From JACVRW01 sp963733885 (GTDB lineage Bacteria; Actinomycetota; Thermoleophilia; Solirubrobacterales; Thermoleophilaceae): 64,000 bases of DNA. Positions 8,619 to 16,500 of the stretch are shown here, in pieces. Position 1 is the stretch's first letter. Each line of letters opens with the position of its first letter. The notes beneath the pieces were generated by a model. That model was not told where the DNA came from, did no database searches, and saw only the letters and a program-made list of their open reading frames with translations. The stretch covers positions 1-64,000 of the forward strand of contig CAVTES010000007.1 in assembly GCA_963733885.1 (NCBI GenBank). The letters are read 5' to 3'. The position numbers and the translations under genes are program-made.

Positions 8619-9605
8619 GTGCCAGCGGTGAGCTGGCCAGCAGTCTCGAAACGAGCGTCCGCGGTTGCAGTCGGCGTGGCTTTCCTTATGACCCTCCCTT
8701 CGCCCGCCGCGGCTGCCGTGCGTCTGCGAGTCGAAGTGAGCCTGCCTCAGGCCGGGATGTCGGCTCCGCTCTTGAGCGTCTTCGAGGCGCGCACCGCGGC
8801 ACTTGTCGCCCAGTACAACTCGGGCCCAGTCGGTCAGGGCGGGCCATGCGGTCTGCCGTCCGGCGTCCTGTGTCGCATCGGTAACCCGGCGGCACGCTGG
8901 GTGGAGAGCAACTGGAACGCCGAGGGGCGAGCCCAGACGATCTCGCTGGAGGTGGACGGCCCGCCCGCCCCGTACAGCTACTTCATCGCCCATTCCGCTT
9001 CGGCTGGAACTCCGCCGCCGCTGGGTGCGAGGGTCAGCGGCACGGCCACGATCTACCGGCCTGACGGCAAGACCGAGGAGATCCCGTTCTCCGTGGACCC
9101 CAGCGAAGTTTTCCAGGCAACTCCGGACCCGCCGTTGCCGCGTCAGGGGCCGCGACGGCCGCCCAAGCTGTCCGTGCTGCGCGAGTTTCTGTCAGGAGGA
9201 CGCAGGCTCGTCGTGCGCCGCGATCGGGTGGTGGCCTACAAGGATGTGGCCTTGGCGTGCGGCACCGTTCGGCGTGTCTTCGACACCATCGTCCAGGACG
9301 ACAGGCCGTGCGTCGCCTACGGCTACCTCTCAGCCTTGCGCGTCGTCGGCCGGACGGAGCTGAGAAGCCCGATCCTGGGGCGGTTCCGGTTGAGCGCGAA
9401 AGCCGGCGAGACCGTCCCCATCAGCGTCAAGCTGTCGCGTATCGGCCTCCGCTACGTGAAGCGCCACGATCCGATGGAGACGTATCTGGTGGTTCGCTAC
9501 GCCATCAAGGGCGAGGAGAAGGGGGCCTGTGAGCGCGGGACCCCTACTACTGCGTGCAAGGAGAAACGCTCGTCGTTCCGGGCCAAGCTGCGCTTCCGGC
9601 GGTGA
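8619..9605 (+). CDS. Secreted protein of unknown function
   Basis: I do not recognise this 328-residue protein. The GTG at 8619 is preferred because GAGAGGAGGGA lies just upstream and it begins a clean signal peptide (basic SKRAS, hydrophobic VAVGVAFLMTL, cleavage near PSPAAAA). An upstream in-frame ATG at 8412 would add 69 arginine-rich residues with no such site. The mature part is beta-rich with scattered cysteines (GGPCGLPSGVLC; ACGTVRRVF; DRPCVAYG; GACERGT; TACKEK), suggesting disulfide-bonded extracellular domains, and ends in a basic tail (FRAKLRFRR). A hairpin at 9614-9635 follows. It lies in the mobile-element-rich region and may be accessory. Confidence 0.7.
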   Translation: MPAVSWPAVSKRASAVAVGVAFLMTLPSPAAAAVRLRVEVSLPQAGMSAPLLSVFEARTAALVAQYNSGPVGQGGPCGLPSGVLCRIGNPAARWVESNWNAEGRAQTISLEVDGPPAPYSYFIAHSASAGTPPPLGARVSGTATIYRPDGKTEEIPFSVDPSEVFQATPDPPLPRQGPRRPPKLSVLREFLSGGRRLVVRRDRVVAYKDVALACGTVRRVFDTIVQDDRPCVAYGYLSALRVVGRTELRSPILGRFRLSAKAGETVPISVKLSRIGLRYVKRHDPMETYLVVRYAIKGEEKGACERGTPTTACKEKRSSFRAKLRFRR

Positions 9606-9613
9606 TGCGATGT

Positions 9614-9635
9614 GGGAGGCCCAAACCTGCCTCCC
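9614..9635 (+). terminator. Hairpin downstream of the secreted protein gene
   Basis: GGGAGGC (9614-9620), eight-base loop, GCCTCCC (9629-9635), starting nine bases after the stop codon. There is no long T run, so termination efficiency is unknown. Confidence 0.5.
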
Positions 9636-10086
9636 TGCTATGGCGGCCTGGCCACGGTCCACTGGGTAGCCCACGCTTGGCTTCCACGTTCACCGCCACG
9701 CATAGACGCGGATAGGGCCGGGTAGCAGGGTCGGTCCGGCCCAACACTTGGCCGAGCCGTCCAGGAGGACGAGGTAGCCGCGCGTCGAGCAGCGGCCCAG
9801 GCTGTCCCGCTCCTCTGCCGGTCTGCGCGTGGCTTGCAGCTACCGTTCGGGCGCGCCGGCGGCGAATGGGTTCCCGGGCAGAGGCGTTGAAGACATCGGC
9901 GACGCGAACACAGGCGGGGCCTCGGCCGGGGCTCCTACTCGGCAGACTCCTGTGACGGCATCGTCTCCGCCCATAAGCAAGGGTCCGCCGGAGAGGCTGA
10001 CCCGGCCAGGCCGGCGTCCGCCCGCAGCCAAGGGAACCACTGTCCGACGCTTGCTTGCCTCGGATAGCCGGTCTAGGGTGGATCGC
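9636..10086. other. Region without a supported gene
   Basis: About 450 bases. A short minus-strand frame (about 9840-9690) reads GRCSTRGYLVLLDGSAKCWA, which is somewhat protein-like but has no start codon, so it is at most a remnant. Confidence 0.4.
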
Positions 10087-11361
10087 GTGGTGGCGTCTCG
10101 AAGTGATGCGACTCGCGACCTGCATCGAAGGCTCTCCAGCCGGTTTGCCATTGCGGCGGTGGTGTCGGCTGCTTGCCTGCTCGTCTTCGCCGGGGCTTCG
10201 AGCGCGGCCCCTAGCTGCCCCGTACAAACCGTCCAAACCCCGTACATGACGCCGGTCACGACGACGCTCGCCTGCACGGATCCGGTGCACCCGATCGTCC
10301 GCTACCTCCCGTTCGGGAATCCGTCCGGGACGTTCACGGTCGCGGGTGACCAGGCGACGATCACCCCTGGGGCGACGTCGAGCAACACCGAGGTCGTTTT
10401 CAACTACTGGGCCGAGAACGCGATCTTCGAGCGCACCCTAGGCTTCTTGAGGGTCCAGGTCGGCGGTGCGCCGATACCGCCCCCGCCGGTGAACCTGCCG
10501 CCGATGGCGCGCTGCGATTCCTACAGTGTCAAGCCGGGCGAGATTCTCGACGTGCGCAGGCCGGGGGTGCTGGCCAACGACACAGACCCCGAAGGCTTCC
10601 TTCTTCGCGCACAGGATGTGTACGGCTCCGCCCCGAAATTCCCCATGCCCGGGATCGAGTACACCGGGAGGCTGCGATTCCAGCCGCCTGGCCGGGGCCG
10701 CATGTTCTCCTACCGTTATGTCGTCACGGACGGAGAGCACCAGACCGAGTCGACGGTCACGATCTGGGTCGGCACGAAGGATAAGGGCTGCCGGCCGGCA
10801 TTTGACCCCCCGCCGCGTTCGAATGGGCGCGACACCTACACATTGATGAAGACGAGCGGCACGGTGCGGATCCGCGTCGGCGGCCGCTGGCGCCATCTGG
10901 GTGGCCGCTACAAGCTGACCCGAGCGGTGCTCGTCGACGCGCGCCAAGGCGGCGTGCGGGTGCGGCATGTGGTCGCGGACGACTACACCCGCAGGGTGAC
11001 CTGGGGCCGTTTCAGCGGCGGGGTGTTCAAACTCGGCAAGACCCAGAAGCTGCCGAACGGCCAGCGCCAGTTGATCCTCGGCACCATCGCTTTGGCCGGC
11101 GGCTCGGGGTGCAGCGGCGGAGCCGGACCGGGACGGCAGCTCCGCGTCACCGCCACCGGCTTCATCTTCGAGGCGCTTCGCATGCGGGTTATTCCGTTGG
11201 CGATCCGCAACCGTCTTGTCCCGGCCAGGTTCACGTTGTCGGACCGCTGTAACGGCAGCTCGGTCGTGCGGTCCCGTGCGGGCCGTATCCACGTCACCGA
11301 CCGTGGAACCCGCGGCACCTACGTGTTCAGGGGCACAAAGACCTACGTGGCGCGCCGCTGA
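10087..11361 (+). CDS. Secreted protein with cadherin-like/VCBS-type Ig domain
   Basis: A 424-residue exported protein of unknown role. Its GTG start at 10087 is followed by a signal peptide (LSSRFAIAAVVSAACLLVFA, cleavage near GASSAAPSC); a GTG nine bases earlier is also possible. Residues about 140-225 form a tandem-95/cadherin-like Ig domain: PPMARCDSYSVKPGEILDV, then the hallmark VLANDTDPEG, and a final VVTDGEHQTESTVTIWV strand. The C-terminal half is beta-rich with paired cysteines (SGCSGG; DRCNGSS) and no recognised family. Such Ig modules act in surface adhesion or display. It lies alone, with the same orientation as the 8619-9605 gene, but the sequences are not similar. Confidence 0.72.
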   Translation: MVASRSDATRDLHRRLSSRFAIAAVVSAACLLVFAGASSAAPSCPVQTVQTPYMTPVTTTLACTDPVHPIVRYLPFGNPSGTFTVAGDQATITPGATSSNTEVVFNYWAENAIFERTLGFLRVQVGGAPIPPPPVNLPPMARCDSYSVKPGEILDVRRPGVLANDTDPEGFLLRAQDVYGSAPKFPMPGIEYTGRLRFQPPGRGRMFSYRYVVTDGEHQTESTVTIWVGTKDKGCRPAFDPPPRSNGRDTYTLMKTSGTVRIRVGGRWRHLGGRYKLTRAVLVDARQGGVRVRHVVADDYTRRVTWGRFSGGVFKLGKTQKLPNGQRQLILGTIALAGGSGCSGGAGPGRQLRVTATGFIFEALRMRVIPLAIRNRLVPARFTLSDRCNGSSVVRSRAGRIHVTDRGTRGTYVFRGTKTYVARR

Positions 11362-11431
11362 GCGCCCCGGCGGTGATACGCCGACGCAGAGGAGCAGAGA
11401 GCAGCACTGGCGACGAAAGCCCAGCCGTACC

Positions 11432-11744
11432 TCGCGGGAGGCCTTCCAGCGCCACGATGAGGTCATGATCGCCGGTGACATTGAGGGCATCGTCAGCGAT
11501 TACGCCGAGGACGCAGTCTTCATCACGCAGACTGGCGTGCTGCGTGGCAAGGGCGGAATACGAGAGGCTTCACCAAGGTGCTCGGGGATCTGCCCGACGC
11601 AGAGTGGAATGTTCACACACGGATCTCGGGAAGGCGACGTGTCGTTCCTCGAGTGGACGGCGAAGGCGGCGGCGTAGGCCGACGATGGCGTTGAAACGTT
11701 CCTCGTCCGGGACGGCGACGTCGTCTTGCAGATAGTGCACTACA
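11432..11744 (+). pseudogene. SnoaL-like (NTF2-fold) domain protein, decayed
   Basis: The start of the fold is clear (SREAFQRHDEVMIAGDIEGI then VSDYAEDAVFITQTGVLRGK), typical of SnoaL-like polyketide-cyclase/ketosteroid-isomerase-fold proteins. In the middle the reading moves to another frame (EGFTKVLGDLPDAEWNVHT) and back (EGDVSFLEWTAKAA), and a TAG at 11675-11677 interrupts it before ADDGVETFLVRDGDVVLQIV. Two compensating indels plus a nonsense codon show genuine decay. The 3' end runs straight into an IS21-type end at 11748, which probably truncated it. No good start codon precedes the homologous region. Confidence 0.7.
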
Positions 11745-11747
11745 GGG

Positions 11748-11790
11748 GGGTGCGTTTTCAACCGGCGCAACTGGGTGCGTTTTCGACCGG
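11748..11790. repeat. Solo IS21-type terminal repeats
   Basis: Two copies of GGGTGCGTTTTC(A/G)ACCGG at 11748-11765 and 11773-11790, nearly identical to the motif at 386-403 and in the same orientation. No istA/istB lies to the left here, so this is an orphan end left by deletion or a decayed element. Confidence 0.55.
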
Positions 11791-12454
11791 CCTTGACAGA
11801 GCGAACGCCAGATCGGCGGCGACGCCTGCTTCTACCCAGCAGTGACACACTCTTGCGGCCGATCGCCGAGAGTACCGCTCGCATGGGTCGCGGGACTCTG
11901 CGCAGCGTCGCCACGGGCACCCGGAGACTGCTCGTTCGCCGAAGGGGAGCACTCCTGACGTTCGCGCTCGCGCTCGCCCGAAGCAGGCGCCACATCGCCG
12001 GCCACACTGGCTCGCGGTGATGCGGGGAACGCAGGCGTCCCGGTTCCTGCTTCCGCGCTGAGCAGGGCCTGTGTTTTCAGGGGGCGAAATGCTGGTCGCC
12101 GAACGAAAGCAGGGCCTCACGGCTGAGCTGCTAGGCCCGCTCCGAAGCGGTCTAGCTGGCTAGGCCGACCGCCGAGACTTGCCGAGGTTCGCGGCGTCAC
12201 GCGTCGGAGATCTGCTGGGCCGACGGTATCGCCAAACGGGCCACGCCGCCGCTTCGCGAAGAGGTCGCCCGGCCGACGCGGACGACGTGGAAAGGCGGTC
12301 ACCCGCTCCTCTCCACCTCCAATTTATACCGCACACGGGGCCTTCATGAAGCCCTTGGTCATGCCGCATAATCGCCCGGCGCAAGCCAGGACCTACGGAA
12401 ATGGAGCAGCGAAATGCGGGCGTTTTTCTCGACGTATTCGACGGGAGGGCGGCT
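11791..12454. other. Region without a supported gene
   Basis: About 660 bases between the solo IS end and the monooxygenase. Open frames on both strands are arginine/serine-rich and resemble no family. The last 60 bases presumably carry the promoter of the monooxygenase. Confidence 0.45.
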
Positions 12455-13921
12455 ATGACCGAGCATGCGGTGGTGATCGCCGGAGGAGGGCCGGCGGGGA
12501 TGATGCTGGCGGCTGAGCTGGCGTTGGCGAAGGTCGACGTCGCGGTCGTCGAGCGGCGTCCCGATCACGTGCTCGCCGACTCACGGGCCGGCGGTTTCAA
12601 CTCGCGGACGATCGAGGTGCTGGATCAGCGTGGGGTCGCTGATCGGTTCCTCGCGGAGGGTCAGGTGGCTCAGGTCGCGATGTTCGCCGCGACCACCTTG
12701 GACACGAGCGAGTTCCCAACGCGTCATCCGTATTGGCTCGCGATCTTTCAGAACAGGATCGAGCGGATCATGGCCGCCTGGATCGCCGAGCTGCCGGTGC
12801 GGATCTATTACGGGCGTGAGGTGACGGGCTTCGCGCAGGACGACACTGGCGTCGACGTCGAGCTGTCCGACGGCCTGTCGCTACGGGCGCGGTATCTCGC
12901 CGGGTGCGACGGAGGGCGCAGCGTCATCCGTCGGGCAGCCGGCATCGAGTTCGGGGGGTTGGATGCGACGAAGAGCAACCTGATCGCCGAGGTCGAGATC
13001 ACCGAGGAACCGCCGCAGGGCGTCCGCCACGACGCGATCGGCGTTCATGGCATGCACCGGCTGGAGGACGGGGAGACGGTGCGGGTCGTCGTGACCGAGC
13101 GCCAGCTCGGGCCCAGCAGCGAGCCCACTCTGCGCGATCTCAGCGAGGCGCTGATCACGGTGTATGGCACCGACTTCGGGATCCACAGCCCGACGTGGAT
13201 CTCCAGGTTCACCGACATGACCCGTCAGGCCGCCGCCTACCGCGCGGGACGTGTGTTGCTCGCCGGCGACGCGGCCCACGTGCATTACCCGGCGGGCGGA
13301 CAGGGCCTCAGCCTGGGCGTGCAGGACGCGGTGAACCTCGGGTGGAAGCTGGCTCAGGTGGTCAAGGGGACATCCCCGGAAAGCCTGCTCGACACCTACC
13401 ACGCCGAGCGCCACCCGGTCGGCGCACTGGTGTTGCGGCACACGCTGGCTCAGGGGACGCTCCAGCGCCGGGACGAGCGCATGGAAGCCGTGGTCGATGT
13501 CGTGTCGGAGTTGGTGAGCATGGACGAGCCCCGCAAGCGGATCGGCGGGTTCATGTCCGGGCTGGACATCCACTACGACCACGGCGAGGGACATCCGCTG
13601 CTCGGACGCCGCATGCCCGATCTCGACCTCGTGACCGCCGACGGCCCGCTGCGAGTCTTCGAGCTGCTGCACGATGCCAAGCCGGTGCTGCTGAACCTCG
13701 GTGAGCCCGGCGGATTCGACCTCACTCCATGGGCCAACGGGGTCCAACCGATCGACGCTGAATATGCCGGCCCATGGGAGCTCCCGGTGCTGGGCGCGGT
13801 CACCGCTCCCACCGGAGTGCTGATCCGGCCCGACGGATACGTCGCCTGGGTCGGTGAGGGCACCCACCTGGGCCTCCCTGAAGCGCTGACCACGTGGTTC
13901 GGACCGCCCACTGCGGCTTAG
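12455..13921 (+). CDS. FAD-dependent aromatic-ring monooxygenase (PheA/TfdB, rifampicin-monooxygenase-like)
   Basis: A 488-residue flavoprotein hydroxylase using NAD(P)H and O2. The ATG at 12455 follows GGGAGG; an in-frame ATG 54 bases earlier lacks a site. N-terminal Rossmann motif GGGPAG (residues 10-15), then the DG motif in GCDGGRSVIRRAAG and the FAD-phosphate motif GDAAHVHYPAGGQGLSLG place it in the class A flavin hydroxylases. A C-terminal thioredoxin-like region (VLIRPDGYVAWVG) is present as in PheA/TfdB, polyketide hydroxylases and rifampicin monooxygenase. The substrate cannot be told. It stands alone, next to other hydrolases at 14-16 kb. Confidence 0.85.
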   Translation: MTEHAVVIAGGGPAGMMLAAELALAKVDVAVVERRPDHVLADSRAGGFNSRTIEVLDQRGVADRFLAEGQVAQVAMFAATTLDTSEFPTRHPYWLAIFQNRIERIMAAWIAELPVRIYYGREVTGFAQDDTGVDVELSDGLSLRARYLAGCDGGRSVIRRAAGIEFGGLDATKSNLIAEVEITEEPPQGVRHDAIGVHGMHRLEDGETVRVVVTERQLGPSSEPTLRDLSEALITVYGTDFGIHSPTWISRFTDMTRQAAAYRAGRVLLAGDAAHVHYPAGGQGLSLGVQDAVNLGWKLAQVVKGTSPESLLDTYHAERHPVGALVLRHTLAQGTLQRRDERMEAVVDVVSELVSMDEPRKRIGGFMSGLDIHYDHGEGHPLLGRRMPDLDLVTADGPLRVFELLHDAKPVLLNLGEPGGFDLTPWANGVQPIDAEYAGPWELPVLGAVTAPTGVLIRPDGYVAWVGEGTHLGLPEALTTWFGPPTAA

Positions 13922-14185
13922 CCATCAGCTTCCAGGATCAATCTGTGAGGAGCTCTTATGACCTCAGCAACGCTTCGGCGATCGTCATCGCGGCGCCATG
14001 AGGCTTCGGCTCTGCGACCGTGCGCAGGCTCGCCCAGAACAGACTGCACCGGACTCTCGCCGCGACAGCGAAGCAGGTCTGTGTCACGGGAACACTGAGG
14101 CCCTGCTCGTCGCCAACAGCAGGACCACGGCGCCCGCTTTCCCTACCTGAGCAGGTGCGGGCGCCGAGACGCATACCCTCGCGGC

Positions 14186-15001
14186 GTGAGCGCGATCTCG
14201 ATCACACGCGAGGGAGAGGGCCCCGAGGTCCTGCTGGTGCACGGAGGCGCAAGCCCGAAGGCCACCTGGGCAGCACTCGCGCCGCTGGGTGCACGGTGGA
14301 CGCTTGCATCAGTCCATCGTCGCGGCTACCCGCCACGCCCGCCCTTGGATGGGCGCCAGGACTTCGCGGTCGACGCCGCCGACATCTTCCCCCTGCTCAG
14401 CTCGCGTCCTCACGTCGTCGCCCACTCCTATGGAGTTCTCGGAGCCCTGATCGCGGCGGCCCAAAGGCCGGAGGACGTGCGCTCTCTTACCTTGATCGAG
14501 CCCCCGCTCTACCACTTGGTCCCAGGCGATCCGGAGGTTGAGCGCCTTGAGCGGATCGGGGACGCCGTACTGGGGGAGGGTCTCGACGCCGATCCAGAGG
14601 TGCTGCGGGCGTTTCTCCGCATGGCGGGTGCGCCGGGGATCGATGACGGACCGCTCCCGGAAGCGGTGGCCAACGGCGTTCGTCGCGCGCACGGCGGTCG
14701 CATTCCTGGCGAGGCCCGGCCGGCGCTCGGGCCAATTCGCAAAGCCGCAGTCCCGTCCCTGGTCGCCTCAGGCGATCACACGCCGGGGATCGAGCGCATC
14801 GGCGATTCCCTGGCCGTCGCTCTCGACGCGCAGCGCGCTGATCGTCGGCCGGGGCATCACGGGCGTCGGCGCGTTTGCGTGAGCAGGCGGTCGGCGATTC
14901 CCCGCACGGTGTGGATCGCGTGCAGCTGCGAGGGCTGGGCGTCGGTCAGCACCGCCATGGCGAGGTCGCGATCCCGGCCTCTCAGCCAGGCGCCCTGGTG
15001 A
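14186..15001 (+). CDS. Alpha/beta hydrolase, C-terminus uncertain
   Basis: Begins at GTG 14186: VLLVHGGASPKATW supplies the oxyanion loop, AHSYG (about residue 77) the nucleophile elbow, and GDHTPG the acid. A GHH (near residue 226) could be the catalytic His, but the last 60 residues (RRRVCVSRRSAIPRTVW onward) are arginine/serine-rich and overlap the convergent serine hydrolase gene by 145 bases, which suggests the original 3' end was lost or frameshifted. The N-terminal 200 residues are a convincing hydrolase of the esterase/peroxidase-like group; substrate unknown. Confidence 0.7.
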   Translation: MSAISITREGEGPEVLLVHGGASPKATWAALAPLGARWTLASVHRRGYPPRPPLDGRQDFAVDAADIFPLLSSRPHVVAHSYGVLGALIAAAQRPEDVRSLTLIEPPLYHLVPGDPEVERLERIGDAVLGEGLDADPEVLRAFLRMAGAPGIDDGPLPEAVANGVRRAHGGRIPGEARPALGPIRKAAVPSLVASGDHTPGIERIGDSLAVALDAQRADRRPGHHGRRRVCVSRRSAIPRTVWIACSCEGWASVSTAMARSRSRPLSQAPW

Positions 15002-15780
15002 ACGAGCTCGCCGGTGTCGGTGGCGCGCCAGCCGCCCTTGAAGTAGACGGTCCACCTCCCACGAGCCGCCCGGGGTACCCCCCAGCTCTGCTCAGGGATG
15101 ACCGACGCCAGCAAACGCAGGCCGGTGCGGCGGTGCGGGCGCGGCAGCAGCCTGCGCAGGCGTGAAAAGAAGTGCGCCAGGTCGGCCGCTGTGACCTGCG
15201 CGTTGCCCCAGTACCCCGCCACCGTGAAGCGCCGCATGCGCGCCGACTGGGCGACGGCCAAGAGACCCGGGTCGCCGACGCGCGCGTAGATGGCGTCCGC
15301 GGCGTCGTTGTCGCTGTAGGTGATCATGGCCTCCAGGAGGTCCTCGGTAAGCGGATCGAGGGGAAGCCCCTGCTCCCGGAGCCGGCGAAGCTCCGCCACG
15401 AGGAGCATCGCCTTGACGACGCTGGCCGAGACGTAAAGGCGGCCACCCTGCCGTGTGCGCATTCGGCCCTTCGTGTCGACGACGGCGATCGACACCTGCC
15501 CACCGCGGCGGCGGGCGAATCGCCACGCCCTGCGCATGGCGGACACGTTTGGCATCGCCGCGGGCGGCCTCGGCCGGATGCGCCTCGGGTGGGCGCGGTT
15601 CAGATGGACCCGGCCGTCCGGTCGCTCGACGGCGAGCGCCTGTTCGCGAAGGGGTGTCGCGTCATCGCCGAGCCTCGAGCTCATGACGCCGAGCGCACCC
15701 GCGGCCAGGACCAGCGCCACAAGCGCAGGACGGATCCTCCGGCTTCGGCCAGGCTCGCCGAGATCGCCGCCGCCCGCCAC
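14857..15780 (-). CDS. Class A beta-lactamase-like serine hydrolase
   Basis: A 307-residue protein with one N-terminal hydrophobic segment (ALVALVLAAGALGVM), so exported or membrane-anchored. Penicillin-recognising motifs: S120-V-V-K123 (SxxK, in VSASVVKAM), SDN at 156-158 (TYSDNDAAD) and K248-G-G in place of the KTG triad (YFKGGW). This pattern fits class A beta-lactamase-related enzymes, some of which do not hydrolyse beta-lactams. The proline/arginine-rich linker at 55-75 may span the cell wall. It is divergent from the ABM gene (41-base gap) and its 3' end overlaps the hydrolase gene. Antibiotic resistance is not established. Confidence 0.82.
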   Translation of the reverse strand: MAGGGDLGEPGRSRRIRPALVALVLAAGALGVMSSRLGDDATPLREQALAVERPDGRVHLNRAHPRRIRPRPPAAMPNVSAMRRAWRFARRRGGQVSIAVVDTKGRMRTRQGGRLYVSASVVKAMLLVAELRRLREQGLPLDPLTEDLLEAMITYSDNDAADAIYARVGDPGLLAVAQSARMRRFTVAGYWGNAQVTAADLAHFFSRLRRLLPRPHRRTGLRLLASVIPEQSWGVPRAARGRWTVYFKGGWRATDTGELVHQGAWLRGRDRDLAMAVLTDAQPSQLHAIHTVRGIADRLLTQTRRRP

Positions 15781-15821
15781 AAAGCGAGCCTACCCGCCCG
15801 CCCGGCGGTAGAACTTCCGCC

Positions 15822-16136
15822 GTGATCACCCGCTTGTGGCGTGGCTGGACGGCAACCGAGAACGCCGACGCGTACGAGCGCTTCCTGGTGACCGAGCTGT
15901 TTCCATCGATGCGGAGCATCCCCGGCTTCCGGGGCGCGGAGGTTCTCCGGCGTCAAGACGGCGACGCGGTTGCCTTCGTCACCCTCACCTGGTTCGACTC
16001 GCTCGACGACATCCGCGCGTTTGCCGGAGACGACTACGAAGTGCCGGTCCTCGAGCCTCAGGCACTCGCCCTGCTCTCCCGGTACGACGACCGGGCGCTC
16101 CACTTCGACACGGCCTCGTTCACCGTGCCGGACTAG
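15822..16136 (+). CDS. Small ABM-like (antibiotic biosynthesis monooxygenase fold) protein
   Basis: 104 residues from a GTG at 15822. The sequence (MITRLWRGWTATENADAYER, then MRSIPGFRGAEVLRR, FVTLTWFDSLDDIRAFAG and a terminal RYDDRALHFDT) follows the ferredoxin-like dimeric alpha-beta barrel pattern of antibiotic biosynthesis monooxygenase-domain proteins, often DUF-level stress or catabolic proteins. The conserved Trp in TWFDS and His in ALHFD resemble the family's end strands. It is transcribed away from the serine hydrolase, sharing a short promoter region. No specific reaction can be given. Confidence 0.75.
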   Translation: MITRLWRGWTATENADAYERFLVTELFPSMRSIPGFRGAEVLRRQDGDAVAFVTLTWFDSLDDIRAFAGDDYEVPVLEPQALALLSRYDDRALHFDTASFTVPD

Positions 16137-16500
16137 AGACTTGATTTGGGCTCGCTGGGCCGAATTATCTTCGGACTACTTCCGTCTCTCTCGTATCTTC
16201 TGCGGCCATCGCCCTGGCCCGGCTGGGGGAGCGACGTCACTGTCCCGACTTGTGGGCCTCCTGGACCCCCTAGATCGGACAGTGCAGACCCTCCCGAAGG
16301 CGATCGGCGAACGATCTTCGGACCCGGCCACATCGCAACTCGCGACGGCGGCCGCCCGTCGCCCCGGACCCACATCTGACGCGATGTCCGCGGCGATCGC
16401 CGCCGCCCTGTCAATCCACGCCTTCGCTCAGCGTGAGCAAGCGGACACCCGCCTGCCGGCCTCGCTGCGGCGTGAGGCCCGATCCGGCATGTGAGCTCCC
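16137..16500. other. Intergenic, no gene seen
   Basis: 364 bases between convergent genes; a plus-strand frame to 16494 gives low-complexity Ala/Arg sequence and is not supported. No clear terminator hairpin was found. Confidence 0.5.

Noticed and set aside
12117..12384. Short frames upstream of the monooxygenase considered as a leader peptide or regulator
   Set aside because: Arginine/serine-rich, no start with a ribosome-binding site and no HTH; looks like non-coding DNA.
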